Assembly (NCBI GenBank): GCA_024641475.1
Contig: JAHECZ010000030.1
Coordinates: 1-32,125, forward strand
Reading direction: 5' to 3'
Source of the DNA: Gammaproteobacteria bacterium
GTDB taxonomy: Bacteria; Pseudomonadota; Gammaproteobacteria; UBA6429; Thiohalophilaceae
Length of the DNA stretch: 32,125 nt
Shown: positions 1 to 8,570 of the stretch, one piece after another
How positions within the stretch are numbered: position 1 is the first letter of the stretch
Layout of the letters: every line of letters begins with the position of its first letter
Made by a program: the position numbers and the translations under genes
Notes under the pieces: model-generated
Databases searched by the model: none
What the model was told of the DNA's origin: nothing
What the model saw: only the letters and a program-made list of their open reading frames with translations

Positions 1-3000
1 CTGCTGCTGGCAGTGGGTGGTACCTGGCTTGCCTGGCGCAGTCTCAAGCAAGGCATGGCACCGCTGGAAGCCTTTATCGCTTCCCGTTCCGGTAGCGTCT
101 CGGATCGGGCGCGCGCTAACCTGACACCGCTATCACTGGATGAACATGGTGTGCTAACCGCACGTTATGCCGATTTGCTTTCCAACCAGCAACAACTCAC
201 TGGTGATCTGGAATATCGCCAACACTTCAGCCAATCCCTGTTACGGCTCGCCCACCAACTGCAACGCACATCCAGCTACTACGACGTCGTCACGGTAATA
301 CGCCAGGAAATCAGCGAGGTGCTGGGCTACCGGGATACCTGGTTGTTTTTACTGAGCGAGAATAATCGTTTTGCCGATATGATTGCATATCAGGGCGAGA
401 TTGTTGAAACAATGACGGACCAGCATCCGTTTATGCGCCTGGAATTGCAATCGGATGCATTTCTACGCGAACTTTCTCTGGCCGACAAACCGGTTATCAT
501 TGAGGACATGCGCACCGATCCGCGCGCCAATCCCGGCCGGCAAAAATTGCTGGATAACCGCACCACGATCAACATACCAGTAATTCTCGATAATCAGCGG
601 CTTGGTTTTTTTGGTACCGGCACCTTCGGCGAAGAAGGCGTGCGTGTGCCAACACCGGCGGAGTGCGAGTATCTGGAAGCCATCGCTACGCATACCGGCG
701 TCACCATCGAACGAATCAATTCCACGCAGGCACTGCAGCAACTCCAGGAAGAACTGCGCCGCAGTGAGGCTCGCTTGCTGCATGCCCAATCCATTGCGCA
801 ACTCGGTACCTGGGAGCTGGATTTAGCTACCTATCAGCTAAACTGGTCGGAGCAGACTTACCGTATATTTGGTGTTCCGCGGACAAATTCAGCGATAACC
901 TATCAGGACTTTCTCGCGACGGTACATCCGCAAGACCGCGCACACCTGGATAAGTCCTACCAACAATCGATTCGTGACCACCATGCTTATCAAATCGTTC
1001 ACCGCATCGTGTTAGCGGATGGTGCGATCAAATGGGTGCAGGAACATGGCGAAACTATTTATGCAGAGGATGGCACGGCACTACGCACCATAGGTGCAGT
1101 ACAGGATATTACCCAACGCATTCATGCCGAAGAGTCATTGCGCTCATCTCACCAATTGCTGGCTACGGTACTCGACACCACCCCCGTATTGATTGCTTAC
1201 CTTGATCCTGAGATGAATTTCGTGCGGGTTAATCAGGCCTATGCACTCGCCGATGCCAAAGATCCGGAATACTTTATTGGCAAGAATCACTTCGCGCTGT
1301 TTCCCAATACGGAAAACGCAGCGATATTCCGTCGTGTCGCAACGACCGGCGAGACCTACACCGCCAAAGCCAAAGCTTTTGAGTACGAACACAATCCCGA
1401 GCGTGGTGTCAGCCATTGGGACTGGACATTAGCACCGATTAAAGATGACGCGGGTCAGGTCACCGGGCTGGTCTTGTCGTTGCTCAACGTCACCGATCGC
1501 ATCCACGCATTGGAAGCCGTGCAGCGTAACGAAGTTGCCCTGCACGAATTGAATGCCCAGCTCAAACAAAGCGTCGATGCGCGCACAGCCGAACTGATGG
1601 ATGCGCATCAGTTTAATGAACAGATCCTTGCTGCCGCCGTCTTTGGCATTGTCGTATATGATAATACCGGCCAGTGTGTTTTTGCCAATCAGTCTGTCGA
1701 AAATATACTCGGTGGCAACCGCGAACAAATGCTGCAACAGAATTTTCGTCAGATCACATCCTGGCAACAAGTCGGCATGCTGACCGCTGCGGAACAGGTC
1801 TTATCGTCCGGCACTCCGCTATCATCTGAATACCATATGCAAACCACCTGGGGCAAAGAGGTCTGGTTGGCCTGTCACTTTTCGCGCTTCCTGCGTGCGG
1901 GCAAGCCTAACCTGTTGCTGTTAGTGAATAATATTTCCCGTCGCAAACAGACAGAACTAGCTCTTATCGCTGCTAAAGATGAGGCCGAGCGTGCCAACAA
2001 AGCCAAGAATGATTTTCTGGCGCGTATGTCCCATGAGCTGCGTACACCCATGAATGCCATTCTGGGTTTCTCGCAGATTTTAAATATGGAACCCTTGCAA
2101 CCGGAACAACAGGACTTTGTATTGGAAATTGATCGTGCCGGTACACATTTATTGCAACTCATTAACGAATTGCTGGACTTGTCACGCATTGAATCCGGCA
2201 AAATGCATACCGTCATGCAGTTGGTAAATTTACAACAGATCACGCTTGACGCGGTGAAATTCATTCAGCCGCTTATCGCCGAACGCAGACTCACGTTACG
2301 CAACAGTTGCGATCCTCACATGAGCGTTTTGTCTGATCCCACCCGCCTGAAACAAATCCTGATCAATCTGCTTTCCAATGCCGCCAAATACAATAACGAT
2401 ATGGGCCGCATTACCATCGAATGCCGCGTGCGGAATGACAGTCGCGTGCGCATCGCGATTACCGACACCGGCCCGGGGATTGCACCGGAAAAACTTGCAC
2501 TGTTATTCAAACCGTTTGAGCGTTTGGGCGCAGAAAACACCGCGGTGGAAGGCGCCGGTATTGGCCTGGCCTTGTCGAAACAAATAGCGCAATTGATGGA
2601 TGCCGAACTGGGCGTGGATTCCTCTCCCGGACAGGGCGCTACTTTCTGGCTGGATCTGCCGCATAAATCGAATGTTGCTGTCACGGCCGGCAACACACCA
2701 ACCGCAACGCTAAGCGACACGGCCAACAGCAACAAATTCAAAATATTATACGTGGAAGATAACCCGGCTAATCTGCGCGTCGTCGAGGCAATGTTCCGAC
2801 ACTTGCCCAATATGACATTAATGTCTGCCACCAATGGTGAATATGGTCTGGAGTTGGCACAACGGTATCTGCCTGATGCGATTCTGCTGGACATTCATTT
2901 ACCCGGCATGGATGGCTATGAAGTGTTAAAACAGCTGCTGGCCGATTCCAAAACTGCCCACATTCCGGTGATCGCCTTGTCGGCGGACGCCATGCCAATT

Positions 3001-3114
3001 GATATTATGCGTGGGCATAAAGCCGGATTTCATCAGTACCTGACCAAACCGGTTCGACTGGATCTTCTGCGCCAAACCTTGGCGACAATCCTGACTACTT
3101 CGCAAAATGATTGA
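1..3114 (+). CDS. Hybrid sensor histidine kinase (GAF-PAS-PAS-PAS-HisKA-HATPase-REC), 5' end missing
   Basis: Membrane-linked hybrid kinase that should autophosphorylate on histidine and pass phosphate to its own receiver. The frame is open from base 1, so the N-terminus lies outside the window; the first residues (LLLAVGGTWLAW) look like the end of a transmembrane helix. Counting from the GTG at 13, a GAF-like domain covers about 75-235, PAS-type domains about 255-370, 375-505 and 530-645, then HisKA with the H-box SHELRTPMN (His674), an HATPase domain with an N-box (LINLLSNAAKYNN), DTGPGIAP and GAGIGLALSK, and a receiver from about 912 with Asp960 (LLDIHLPGMDG) and YLTKP. All catalytic motifs are intact. 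No DNA-binding output domain is present. The signal sensed is not evident; the GAF and PAS domains suggest a cytosolic input. Its 3' end overlaps the convergent lipoprotein gene by 20 bases. Confidence 0.93.
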   Translation: MLLAVGGTWLAWRSLKQGMAPLEAFIASRSGSVSDRARANLTPLSLDEHGVLTARYADLLSNQQQLTGDLEYRQHFSQSLLRLAHQLQRTSSYYDVVTVIRQEISEVLGYRDTWLFLLSENNRFADMIAYQGEIVETMTDQHPFMRLELQSDAFLRELSLADKPVIIEDMRTDPRANPGRQKLLDNRTTINIPVILDNQRLGFFGTGTFGEEGVRVPTPAECEYLEAIATHTGVTIERINSTQALQQLQEELRRSEARLLHAQSIAQLGTWELDLATYQLNWSEQTYRIFGVPRTNSAITYQDFLATVHPQDRAHLDKSYQQSIRDHHAYQIVHRIVLADGAIKWVQEHGETIYAEDGTALRTIGAVQDITQRIHAEESLRSSHQLLATVLDTTPVLIAYLDPEMNFVRVNQAYALADAKDPEYFIGKNHFALFPNTENAAIFRRVATTGETYTAKAKAFEYEHNPERGVSHWDWTLAPIKDDAGQVTGLVLSLLNVTDRIHALEAVQRNEVALHELNAQLKQSVDARTAELMDAHQFNEQILAAAVFGIVVYDNTGQCVFANQSVENILGGNREQMLQQNFRQITSWQQVGMLTAAEQVLSSGTPLSSEYHMQTTWGKEVWLACHFSRFLRAGKPNLLLLVNNISRRKQTELALIAAKDEAERANKAKNDFLARMSHELRTPMNAILGFSQILNMEPLQPEQQDFVLEIDRAGTHLLQLINELLDLSRIESGKMHTVMQLVNLQQITLDAVKFIQPLIAERRLTLRNSCDPHMSVLSDPTRLKQILINLLSNAAKYNNDMGRITIECRVRNDSRVRIAITDTGPGIAPEKLALLFKPFERLGAENTAVEGAGIGLALSKQIAQLMDAELGVDSSPGQGATFWLDLPHKSNVAVTAGNTPTATLSDTANSNKFKILYVEDNPANLRVVEAMFRHLPNMTLMSATNGEYGLELAQRYLPDAILLDIHLPGMDGYEVLKQLLADSKTAHIPVIALSADAMPIDIMRGHKAGFHQYLTKPVRLDLLRQTLATILTTSQND

Positions 3115-3790
3115 ATAGCACGACCTGCGCCTGGGTATACGCCGACGTAATTGCTTGTGCCAGTCCCGGGTACTTGGGTGGCGATTCCCAATTATCATTA
3201 TCAACCGGCACACTCTGGATAACAGTTTGTCGCCATTCCAGTTGATTGGTAGCGAGATTCACGATCATGCCACTGACGTTTGCATAACCGCTGGGCTCAC
3301 CAGCTGGATCATTGGCGTGATAAGTACGCGTGATGCCGACCGTATCGACGGTTAACACCACCACTTTCTCCACTCCCCATTTTTCCTTATTCACCCAATA
3401 ATCTTCCTGTGCATAGACTGTTTTCGCGCTAGTGTTCTTGTTAAAACGCGGTAATTTATGCGGTTCGAAATAACCGGGGATACGTTTGGCGAGATGACCT
3501 TGCTTCTGCAGATATTCCACCATGCCATCGGCAACTTTGTTAATACCGGAAAGATCCTGCCTGGCCAGAAATTTGTCGATATCACGGGTGGCAGGATCGT
3601 TACGCGATACATCAAACACTTCCTGCTGCCCCATTTTCAGACTATGGACAACCGGTAATTTGCAGATCACCACACCGATGCGCGCAGATTTATTGTTCCA
3701 GAATTCCTTATTTACAGCAAAGTTCTCTTGTACTGCGCATCCTGTCAACAGACCGGACAACAACAGCAACATCCATTTGCCTGGATTCAT
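3095..3790 (-). CDS. Putative outer-membrane/periplasmic lipoprotein of unknown function
   Basis: About 231 residues. The N-terminus has a short basic stretch, a Leu-rich hydrophobic core and a lipobox (LLTGC), so the mature protein should be lipidated at that Cys and anchored in the envelope. I chose the ATG at 3790 over an in-frame GTG at 3799 because an AAAGGG ribosome-binding site sits eight bases before the ATG and would overlap the GTG start. The rest is soluble and mixed alpha/beta, with a segment reading VVVLTVDTVGITRTYH followed by a Gly/Asn-rich stretch. I do not recognise the family. The gene is convergent with the sensor kinase; the last 20 bases of both genes overlap. Confidence 0.8.
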   Translation of the reverse strand: MNPGKWMLLLLSGLLTGCAVQENFAVNKEFWNNKSARIGVVICKLPVVHSLKMGQQEVFDVSRNDPATRDIDKFLARQDLSGINKVADGMVEYLQKQGHLAKRIPGYFEPHKLPRFNKNTSAKTVYAQEDYWVNKEKWGVEKVVVLTVDTVGITRTYHANDPAGEPSGYANVSGMIVNLATNQLEWRQTVIQSVPVDNDNWESPPKYPGLAQAITSAYTQAQVVLFNHFAK

Positions 3791-4061
3791 GCAGATCACC
3801 CTTTAATGAAGTCAATATTTATGACCCGGTTTTTATCTTTATATATTTCCTGCGTGAGTCATGCCGGGACTGCGTGACGCTGGCAATCTAGCTTACTTGC
3901 TACCAACTGGCAATCGATTGTGTCAATCTTCGCAGCCAGCCACCTGAATATTGCTATGGCTATCACTCCATGCAGAAATAGCCGTGCAGAATAACCTGAA
4001 TATTATTTAATTACCGGGCAGTGCAGCAGGAAGCCTGGCCGTCAGTTACGGTGTTTTTGTA
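3791..4061. other. Intergenic region without recognised elements
   Basis: About 270 bases between the lipoprotein start and the stop of the next minus-strand gene. It should hold the lipoprotein promoter and the 3' end of the Roadblock transcript. I see no hairpin with a T-run and no convincing promoter boxes. Confidence 0.5.
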
Positions 4062-4460
4062 TCAGGCCGAGGCAGTAAAGATACCGGTATTGGCGATTTC
4101 TGTGGCGGTTTTTTTGGCTTCGACAAACACCATTCCCAGATTGGCGCCGGCTTTTGCGACAATACTCAATACCGCATTGGCACCGATATGCAATAACAGG
4201 ATACTGCCTTTCTCACCGCCAATCAGCACCTGTTTGAGCGCACCCCGATCCAGTTCCTTGGAGGTTTTCTCGGCCAAAGACAGCAATGAGGCACACATCG
4301 CACCCAACCGATCGGGATCGACACTATTGCCTAACACGGATGTCAAGGTATGCCCATCGCGGGACATAATGGCGGATGCTTCGATATCCTTGGAGACACT
4401 ATTGAGTCGGGTAAGAATCGGTTTAATCGCATCGTCTATTGCTTTGGTATTCGCAGTCAT
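4062..4460 (-). CDS. Roadblock/LC7 domain protein (MglB-like), orphan copy
   Basis: 132 residues forming essentially one Roadblock/LC7 domain: an N-terminal helix, the strand-turn-strand around IMSRDGHTLTS, a helix with MCASLLSLAEKTSKEL, then the beta pair KQVLIGGEKGSILLLHIG and a final helix after GANLGMVFVEAKKTA. Roadblock proteins form homodimers that bind and regulate small Ras-like GTPases (MglB acts as a GAP on MglA). The gene is outside the long GTPase operon (5894-12556) but its product is closest by eye to that operon's last Roadblock protein; both keep the RDG turn and ANLG near the C-terminus. It is single-gene and divergent from the 4588 gene. A role in regulating the GTPase encoded at 10848-11384 is inference. 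Confidence 0.85.
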   Translation of the reverse strand: MTANTKAIDDAIKPILTRLNSVSKDIEASAIMSRDGHTLTSVLGNSVDPDRLGAMCASLLSLAEKTSKELDRGALKQVLIGGEKGSILLLHIGANAVLSIVAKAGANLGMVFVEAKKTATEIANTGIFTASA

Positions 4461-4587
4461 GGCAAAGTTCTCGCAATTCTTTTTGGCAGTTTGGTGATCC
4501 AGGCAACAGCATAGATTAAATCCGCTCGATTTTCTATTCTATACTGGTTTATGTTATTCGATTGATAAATTAAAGCCAGCCCTGCAT

Positions 4588-5217
4588 ATGCCGCTATATA
4601 TAGCCGGAATTAATCATTTTGACCCGATGAGCCGCGAACATGTCGCCGACTGGTTCCGTTCATTGGGCGAACAACATTCCGGTCCCCCTGCATTTGTCGC
4701 TATCGAGTTTGATGAAGCACATTTCAGGGCACTGACCGAGCAACGTCCACGTTATCGCGAATGGATTCAGGCACGCTGGCCGGAGATGCCGCTGGCCGAT
4801 CTCGACCGTTTTGAACAGTCATTGGGTTATGAAGGTGATACACATCATGAATGTTTTACCGATACCGAAACCATCTGGCTGGATAGCGGCCGCGAATTCC
4901 AGCAAACCACGATTGAAACCCACACCTTCCAGCGATTACTCTGCCTGCAATTGTTTGAAAAAAATAATTCGCTGATGTTACCCGGTGTTGTCAGTGAACA
5001 GGTGCAGGCTTATATGCGGGCCAATGTCTTTAGTCCGGATCGCAGTCGCCTGTTTGCCGATCGGATATTGCAACGTATCCAATCCGATCCCTGGCAATGG
5101 GCAATTGCCATTACCGGCGCTTCGCATGCCAGCGATCGTTTTGATAATTCGATGCGCAGCCTGCTGGAGCGTGCCGGTGTAACCTGCGATGTCCGATATT
5201 TTTGCCGTCTCGATTAA
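4588..5217 (+). CDS. Uncharacterised protein, possibly a distant TraB/Tiki-fold relative
   Basis: 209 residues, soluble, no signal peptide or membrane helix. The start MPLYIAGINHFDP, followed about 30 residues later by AFVAIEFDEAHFRAL and near the end by AITGASHASDRF, follows the spacing of TraB/PrgY/Tiki proteins (an N-terminal G-x-x-H motif, a V-E-L-D-like strand and a late G-A-x-H motif). The match is by eye and weak: the family is usually longer. No clear Shine-Dalgarno precedes the ATG, so a different start is possible. It is divergent from the Roadblock gene at 4062-4460, sharing a 127-base intergenic region, and lies 28 bases before the VOC-PCP_red gene on the same strand, so these two are probably cotranscribed. 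Confidence 0.65.
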   Translation: MPLYIAGINHFDPMSREHVADWFRSLGEQHSGPPAFVAIEFDEAHFRALTEQRPRYREWIQARWPEMPLADLDRFEQSLGYEGDTHHECFTDTETIWLDSGREFQQTTIETHTFQRLLCLQLFEKNNSLMLPGVVSEQVQAYMRANVFSPDRSRLFADRILQRIQSDPWQWAIAITGASHASDRFDNSMRSLLERAGVTCDVRYFCRLD

Positions 5218-5245
5218 ATAATTTTCCTTACATCAGGAGTTAACC

Positions 5246-5884
5246 ATGTTTTTTGGCATCACCCATGTCGACATGCCAGTCACCAATCTGCTACGTGCAG
5301 AAAAGTTTTGGTCAGACATCATTGGATTCCATGCCGCCAAACGTGGCGAAGGTTTTGTCGATATGGATTCGGGTTCCATCGTGTTACGTTTGCTGCAGGT
5401 ATCGCGAGTCCAACATCCGGTTACAGTACGGGTGCAGGTCTATAACGTTCAGGAGGCGTTTGCGATTGCGCTACAGCAGGGCGCACAAGCTGTTTCTGAA
5501 CCACAACGTAGTGACGCCCTGGAACTCTTTGCCGGTGTGACTGATCCGGATGGTCATACGCTGTTACTCTGGCGCGAACTGACCGAAGACGAATACGGTT
5601 TTACCCCGGAGCTGCCCAAGGCAGGAGAGTGGCATAACGACGCGGAAGAGTTGCTGGTTGCATTACTGTCGCATGTCCCGGCGTTGTTTCGCGCGCTGGC
5701 GCGCCGCAAGACCACGCGGGTTATCGAAGAAATTGCCGGCTATGCGAATTCAGCGGTCACGCGTGAATTGGTCATTCGCGGCTTTATCATGGCCAGCGCA
5801 AAAGTCACCCGTTTTCGTTTGGTGGAACCCTTGCGTCAGAATGGTATCAACCCCGACGATTATCAGGCTGAGTTTGACGCTTGA
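5246..5884 (+). CDS. VOC (glyoxalase-fold) protein fused to a PCP_red-like domain
   Basis: 212 residues in two parts. Residues 1-115 are a single glyoxalase/bleomycin-resistance (VOC) module: ITHVDMPVTNLLRAEKFWSD at the start and the typical ending DPDGHTLLLWREL. Residues about 130-180 (AEELLVALLSHVPALFRALA through VTRELVIRGFIMA) resemble PCP_red, the small helical domain found at the C-terminus of the light-independent protochlorophyllide reductase B subunit and also as a stand-alone or fused module in non-photosynthetic bacteria. The start is the ATG at 5246, seven bases after an AGGAG. VOC modules usually pair into dimers and bind a metal near such His/Glu positions; the substrate is unknown. 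The stop lies nine bases from the convergent stop of the Roadblock gene at 5894. Chlorophyll synthesis genes are absent from the window, so a photosynthetic role is not implied. Confidence 0.8.
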   Translation: MFFGITHVDMPVTNLLRAEKFWSDIIGFHAAKRGEGFVDMDSGSIVLRLLQVSRVQHPVTVRVQVYNVQEAFAIALQQGAQAVSEPQRSDALELFAGVTDPDGHTLLLWRELTEDEYGFTPELPKAGEWHNDAEELLVALLSHVPALFRALARRKTTRVIEEIAGYANSAVTRELVIRGFIMASAKVTRFRLVEPLRQNGINPDDYQAEFDA

Positions 5885-5893
5885 GCCAGCCGG

Positions 5894-6295
5894 TTATTTC
5901 AAATCGGCAAACGCGGCCGCAACTGCAACCGCAGTGCGTTGAATCTCCAGAAAAATCAAACCCAGATTCGCATCCGCGCGCGCCAGCAGGGCCAGAAAGG
6001 CTTTTTCACCTGCGGGTGTCACCAGCACATAACCATGATCAGTTTTGAGCAGAACCTCGTGCAAGCCACCGCGGTGTAATTCATGCGCGAGATTACTGCC
6101 CTGTCCATACAGTTCACGGCATACTGCCCCGGCACTATCCACATCAAAATTCAACCCGTTGGCGGCCATCGTCAAACCATCGCGGGTAATGATCAGTGAA
6201 CCTTCGATATCTTTTACATCGAGATGTAAATCCTTGAGAATCCCCAGCAGGGATTCGGTGCCAGCGGTTTGTGTCATTGATGATGTTGCTTGCAT
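5894..6295 (-). CDS. Roadblock/LC7 domain protein (MglB-like), last gene of the GTPase operon
   Basis: 133 residues, one Roadblock/LC7 domain: KDIEGSLIITRDGLTMA strand-turn, the helix AVCRELYGQGSNLAHEL, the beta pair HEVLLKTDHGYVLVTPAG and a C-terminal helix after DANLGLIFLEIQRTA. The family dimerises and controls Ras-like GTPases. The ATG at 6295 is preceded by GAGGCAGGA. It follows the winged-helix/Roadblock gene by 18 bases on the same strand, and reads as the last member of the minus-strand operon that begins at 12556. It is more similar in motif layout to the orphan Roadblock protein at 4062 than to the other two Roadblock-like proteins of the operon. Confidence 0.87.
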   Translation of the reverse strand: MQATSSMTQTAGTESLLGILKDLHLDVKDIEGSLIITRDGLTMAANGLNFDVDSAGAVCRELYGQGSNLAHELHRGGLHEVLLKTDHGYVLVTPAGEKAFLALLARADANLGLIFLEIQRTAVAVAAAFADLK

Positions 6296-6313
6296 TGTGA
6301 TCCTGCCTCTAGA

Positions 6314-6976
6314 TTAGCACACGCCCAGATAACGTCTGCTCAACATGGCCATCAACCGCGCAAAGGCGGCGGAACGTTCCCGGAATTTTCCCGCCAGCTC
6401 GCGTGGCGTCACCAGAAAGAAGCCGACTTTTTGCACATACAGCGGGCGGATGGCATATTCGTCACCATCTGCATCGCGGATACTTTTGACGATCTGCTCC
6501 ATCGCCAGCTCCGTCGCATCGTGACCGGTGGTGCGTACCAGTGGCGACAAACTCGCCGCTGCCAGAGACAAGCGCTGCGCGACGGCATAGGAACATCCGG
6601 CAAACCCGACACACAGGCCTTGCGCATTAGCCAATACCGCTGCATCACCGGCAGCAATCATATTCAGTGTCGCCGTTAATACATCGGTAAATGAGCCGGT
6701 CGGCAACGTAAAGGGTTTGGCGTCACCATTGAGCATGCCTTCGCGTTGCATAGTAAATAACAATGCGGCGATCTCGCGCCGATCCGCCGTGCCGGTCCAT
6801 TCCATTAGCGTCGCCACCGGGACCTGACGTCCGGCTGCGCCGCGTAGCAAACCCCATAAAATATTGCGGCGTGCATCGTGACGGTGTGAGGCGGATGCAA
6901 ATTCAGCGCCCATGTCACTGGGTACCAGATAATTGCGTAATACCTCAACCGTTTTGCTATCCACCGTTTCAGCCAT
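6314..6976 (-). CDS. Winged-helix plus divergent Roadblock-like protein
   Basis: 220 residues. I chose the ATG at 6976 because its first bases form ATGGCTGA with the stop of the upstream globin-reductase gene (eight-base overlap, a translational-coupling arrangement); the frame stays open farther upstream, but only inside that gene. Residues about 30-80 (ARRNILWGLLRGAAG, VPVATLMEWTG, EIAALLFTMQREGML) look like a winged helix-turn-helix. Residues about 90-200 resemble a divergent Roadblock fold: VLANAQGLCVGFAG as the strand-turn, a helix rich in Ala/Ser (LSLAAASLSPLVR), then YAIRPLYVQKVGFFLV. The layout recalls actinobacterial conservon components, where Roadblock and DUF742 winged-helix proteins accompany a GTPase. 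A role as GTPase partner or DNA/protein adaptor is inferred. Confidence 0.7.
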   Translation of the reverse strand: MAETVDSKTVEVLRNYLVPSDMGAEFASASHRHDARRNILWGLLRGAAGRQVPVATLMEWTGTADRREIAALLFTMQREGMLNGDAKPFTLPTGSFTDVLTATLNMIAAGDAAVLANAQGLCVGFAGCSYAVAQRLSLAAASLSPLVRTTGHDATELAMEQIVKSIRDADGDEYAIRPLYVQKVGFFLVTPRELAGKFRERSAAFARLMAMLSRRYLGVC

Positions 6977-8570
6977 GTGTGCCTGCCTTGATCTGTGGTT
7001 CGAGCGTCTTCCCCATACAGGCAGGGCAATAGACCGTGCCCAGCCGCAAGTGATAACGCACAATGACACCCGTATCGATTGCATTACCGCAACTGTCGCA
7101 TAGACTTCCCGATGTCAACGCCAGCTCACCAAATCCTTCCAGTGGCATTTCGACACCGTTGACCACTTTATTCCATGGCCTGGTTTTCACAATGTCCTTA
7201 CGGAAATGATTTTCGTAAGCCATGAACCGTTCGACAAACTCTTGGCTCAGCCCGTGATGCCGCAAACAATCCAGCATGATGGCTTCGCGATGATCAAACA
7301 GTGCATCGCTGATCACCATCCAGTGATGCGCATTGCGCGGCCGGTTGCCAAAATAGACTTTTACACCGCAAATATGCTGTTGCAGGAATGAATATTGTTT
7401 TTCAATCAACCGTTGTTTGGTCACACCCACAAAAAATGGTGCAAGTTGCTCATCAGCATATACCCGCGTGTAGAATTCGGCCAGAATCTCATGCAGCATT
7501 TCACCATCACGCAGCGCCTGCCACAATTCCAAATCCGGTGCCAGCGTCACGGCGGCGGCGGTTGCCGCTGGCGAACTGCTTTCTGCAACACGCGACTCCG
7601 TGCGCAGATCCTTCATCTCAAATGGATCGGCGTGTACGTGCTGTGACAATGCGCCCGCTTTAATCACCTGTTGTTGTGCCGCATAGACCATTGACGGCAA
7701 GCCACACAGATAAATAGCCCAACCCTGCAGGTTGACATGCGATTGCAACGCGATCGTATGGGCACGGCCATGTGTGACTCTTTCCGCAGACTCGTCACCG
7801 GAAACACACGGATGATAGTGCAGATTGGCGTGGCGACTGGTTAATATCTGAATTTCACGTTGCAAGTACAAATTCTGTGCGGAATGCGTCCCGTGATATA
7901 AATGTATCTCACCACGATGTCCTGCCGCCAACGCGGCACGCACCACGCCAAACATCGGCGCAAGCCCGCTGCCGGTGCCAATCAGCAACATGGATTGATC
8001 GGCTTGCTCGTCATGATAATAGCAATCCCCTTGCGGCCCCTGCAGTTCCAGTTCATCGCCGGGCTTGAGTGCATCGCACAGCCAGTTACTCATCGCGCCA
8101 TTGCGCTTGCGTTGTACATGCAGTTCCAGAAAATAATCATCCGGCACGCTCGCCAGCGAATAACTCCGCGTTAAGCCATCGGGCCTGCGTAAATTTATAA
8201 ATTGTCCTGGCCGATATGCCAGCGGACTATTTGTTTCCAGAATTACTTTTGTTATCGCAGCAGTCAGTGGTTCCACTGCCTGCACCACGACTCCCTGATA
8301 CAAATCTTCGGCACGTGGTGGCGCCATGCTGATATCATTCTGTGGCACACAGCTGCACGGCATAAAATAACCCTGTGCGCGCAACCCTGGTCGCAATCCC
8401 AGCTGGGAACGCTCCGGTACTTCGCCGCTGGTCACGCGTTGCAGACATACCTGACAAATACCGCTACGGCAGGAAAAATCCAGCGTCACGCCCTGGCGCG
8501 TTAATGCATCCAGCACCGTTTCGCCACTGCGAACGTCATAAATTTGATCCTGGTATTTAACCGTGGTCAT
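6969..8570 (-). CDS. Ferredoxin-FNR reductase fused to truncated hemoglobin and a C-terminal zinc ribbon
   Basis: 533 residues, four modules. Residues 1-85 are a plant-type 2Fe-2S ferredoxin (Cys34, Cys39, Cys42 and Cys72 or Cys74). Residues 90-185 are the FAD-binding domain with RSYSLAS (135-141). Residues 190-310 bind NAD(P)H with GTGSGLAP (198-205). After a Ser/Ala-rich linker, residues 348-462 are a truncated hemoglobin: FYTRVYADEQLAPFF, KQYSFLQQHICG, and NAHHWMVI, with His415 the likely proximal haem ligand. The tail has two CxxC pairs (Cys491/494 and 515/518), a zinc ribbon or rubredoxin-like knuckle. Known flavohemoglobins place the globin first and detoxify NO as dioxygenases; here the reductase leads and a 2/2 globin follows. 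NO dioxygenation or oxygen/NO sensing are reasonable inferences. It abuts the YkgJ-type gene without a gap and overlaps the next gene by eight bases. Confidence 0.9.
   Translation of the reverse strand: MTTVKYQDQIYDVRSGETVLDALTRQGVTLDFSCRSGICQVCLQRVTSGEVPERSQLGLRPGLRAQGYFMPCSCVPQNDISMAPPRAEDLYQGVVVQAVEPLTAAITKVILETNSPLAYRPGQFINLRRPDGLTRSYSLASVPDDYFLELHVQRKRNGAMSNWLCDALKPGDELELQGPQGDCYYHDEQADQSMLLIGTGSGLAPMFGVVRAALAAGHRGEIHLYHGTHSAQNLYLQREIQILTSRHANLHYHPCVSGDESAERVTHGRAHTIALQSHVNLQGWAIYLCGLPSMVYAAQQQVIKAGALSQHVHADPFEMKDLRTESRVAESSSPAATAAAVTLAPDLELWQALRDGEMLHEILAEFYTRVYADEQLAPFFVGVTKQRLIEKQYSFLQQHICGVKVYFGNRPRNAHHWMVISDALFDHREAIMLDCLRHHGLSQEFVERFMAYENHFRKDIVKTRPWNKVVNGVEMPLEGFGELALTSGSLCDSCGNAIDTGVIVRYHLRLGTVYCPACMGKTLEPQIKAGTHG

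Noticed and set aside
2316-2894. Minus-strand open frame within the histidine kinase
   Set aside because: The plus-strand frame has all kinase motifs; the opposite frame is a shadow.
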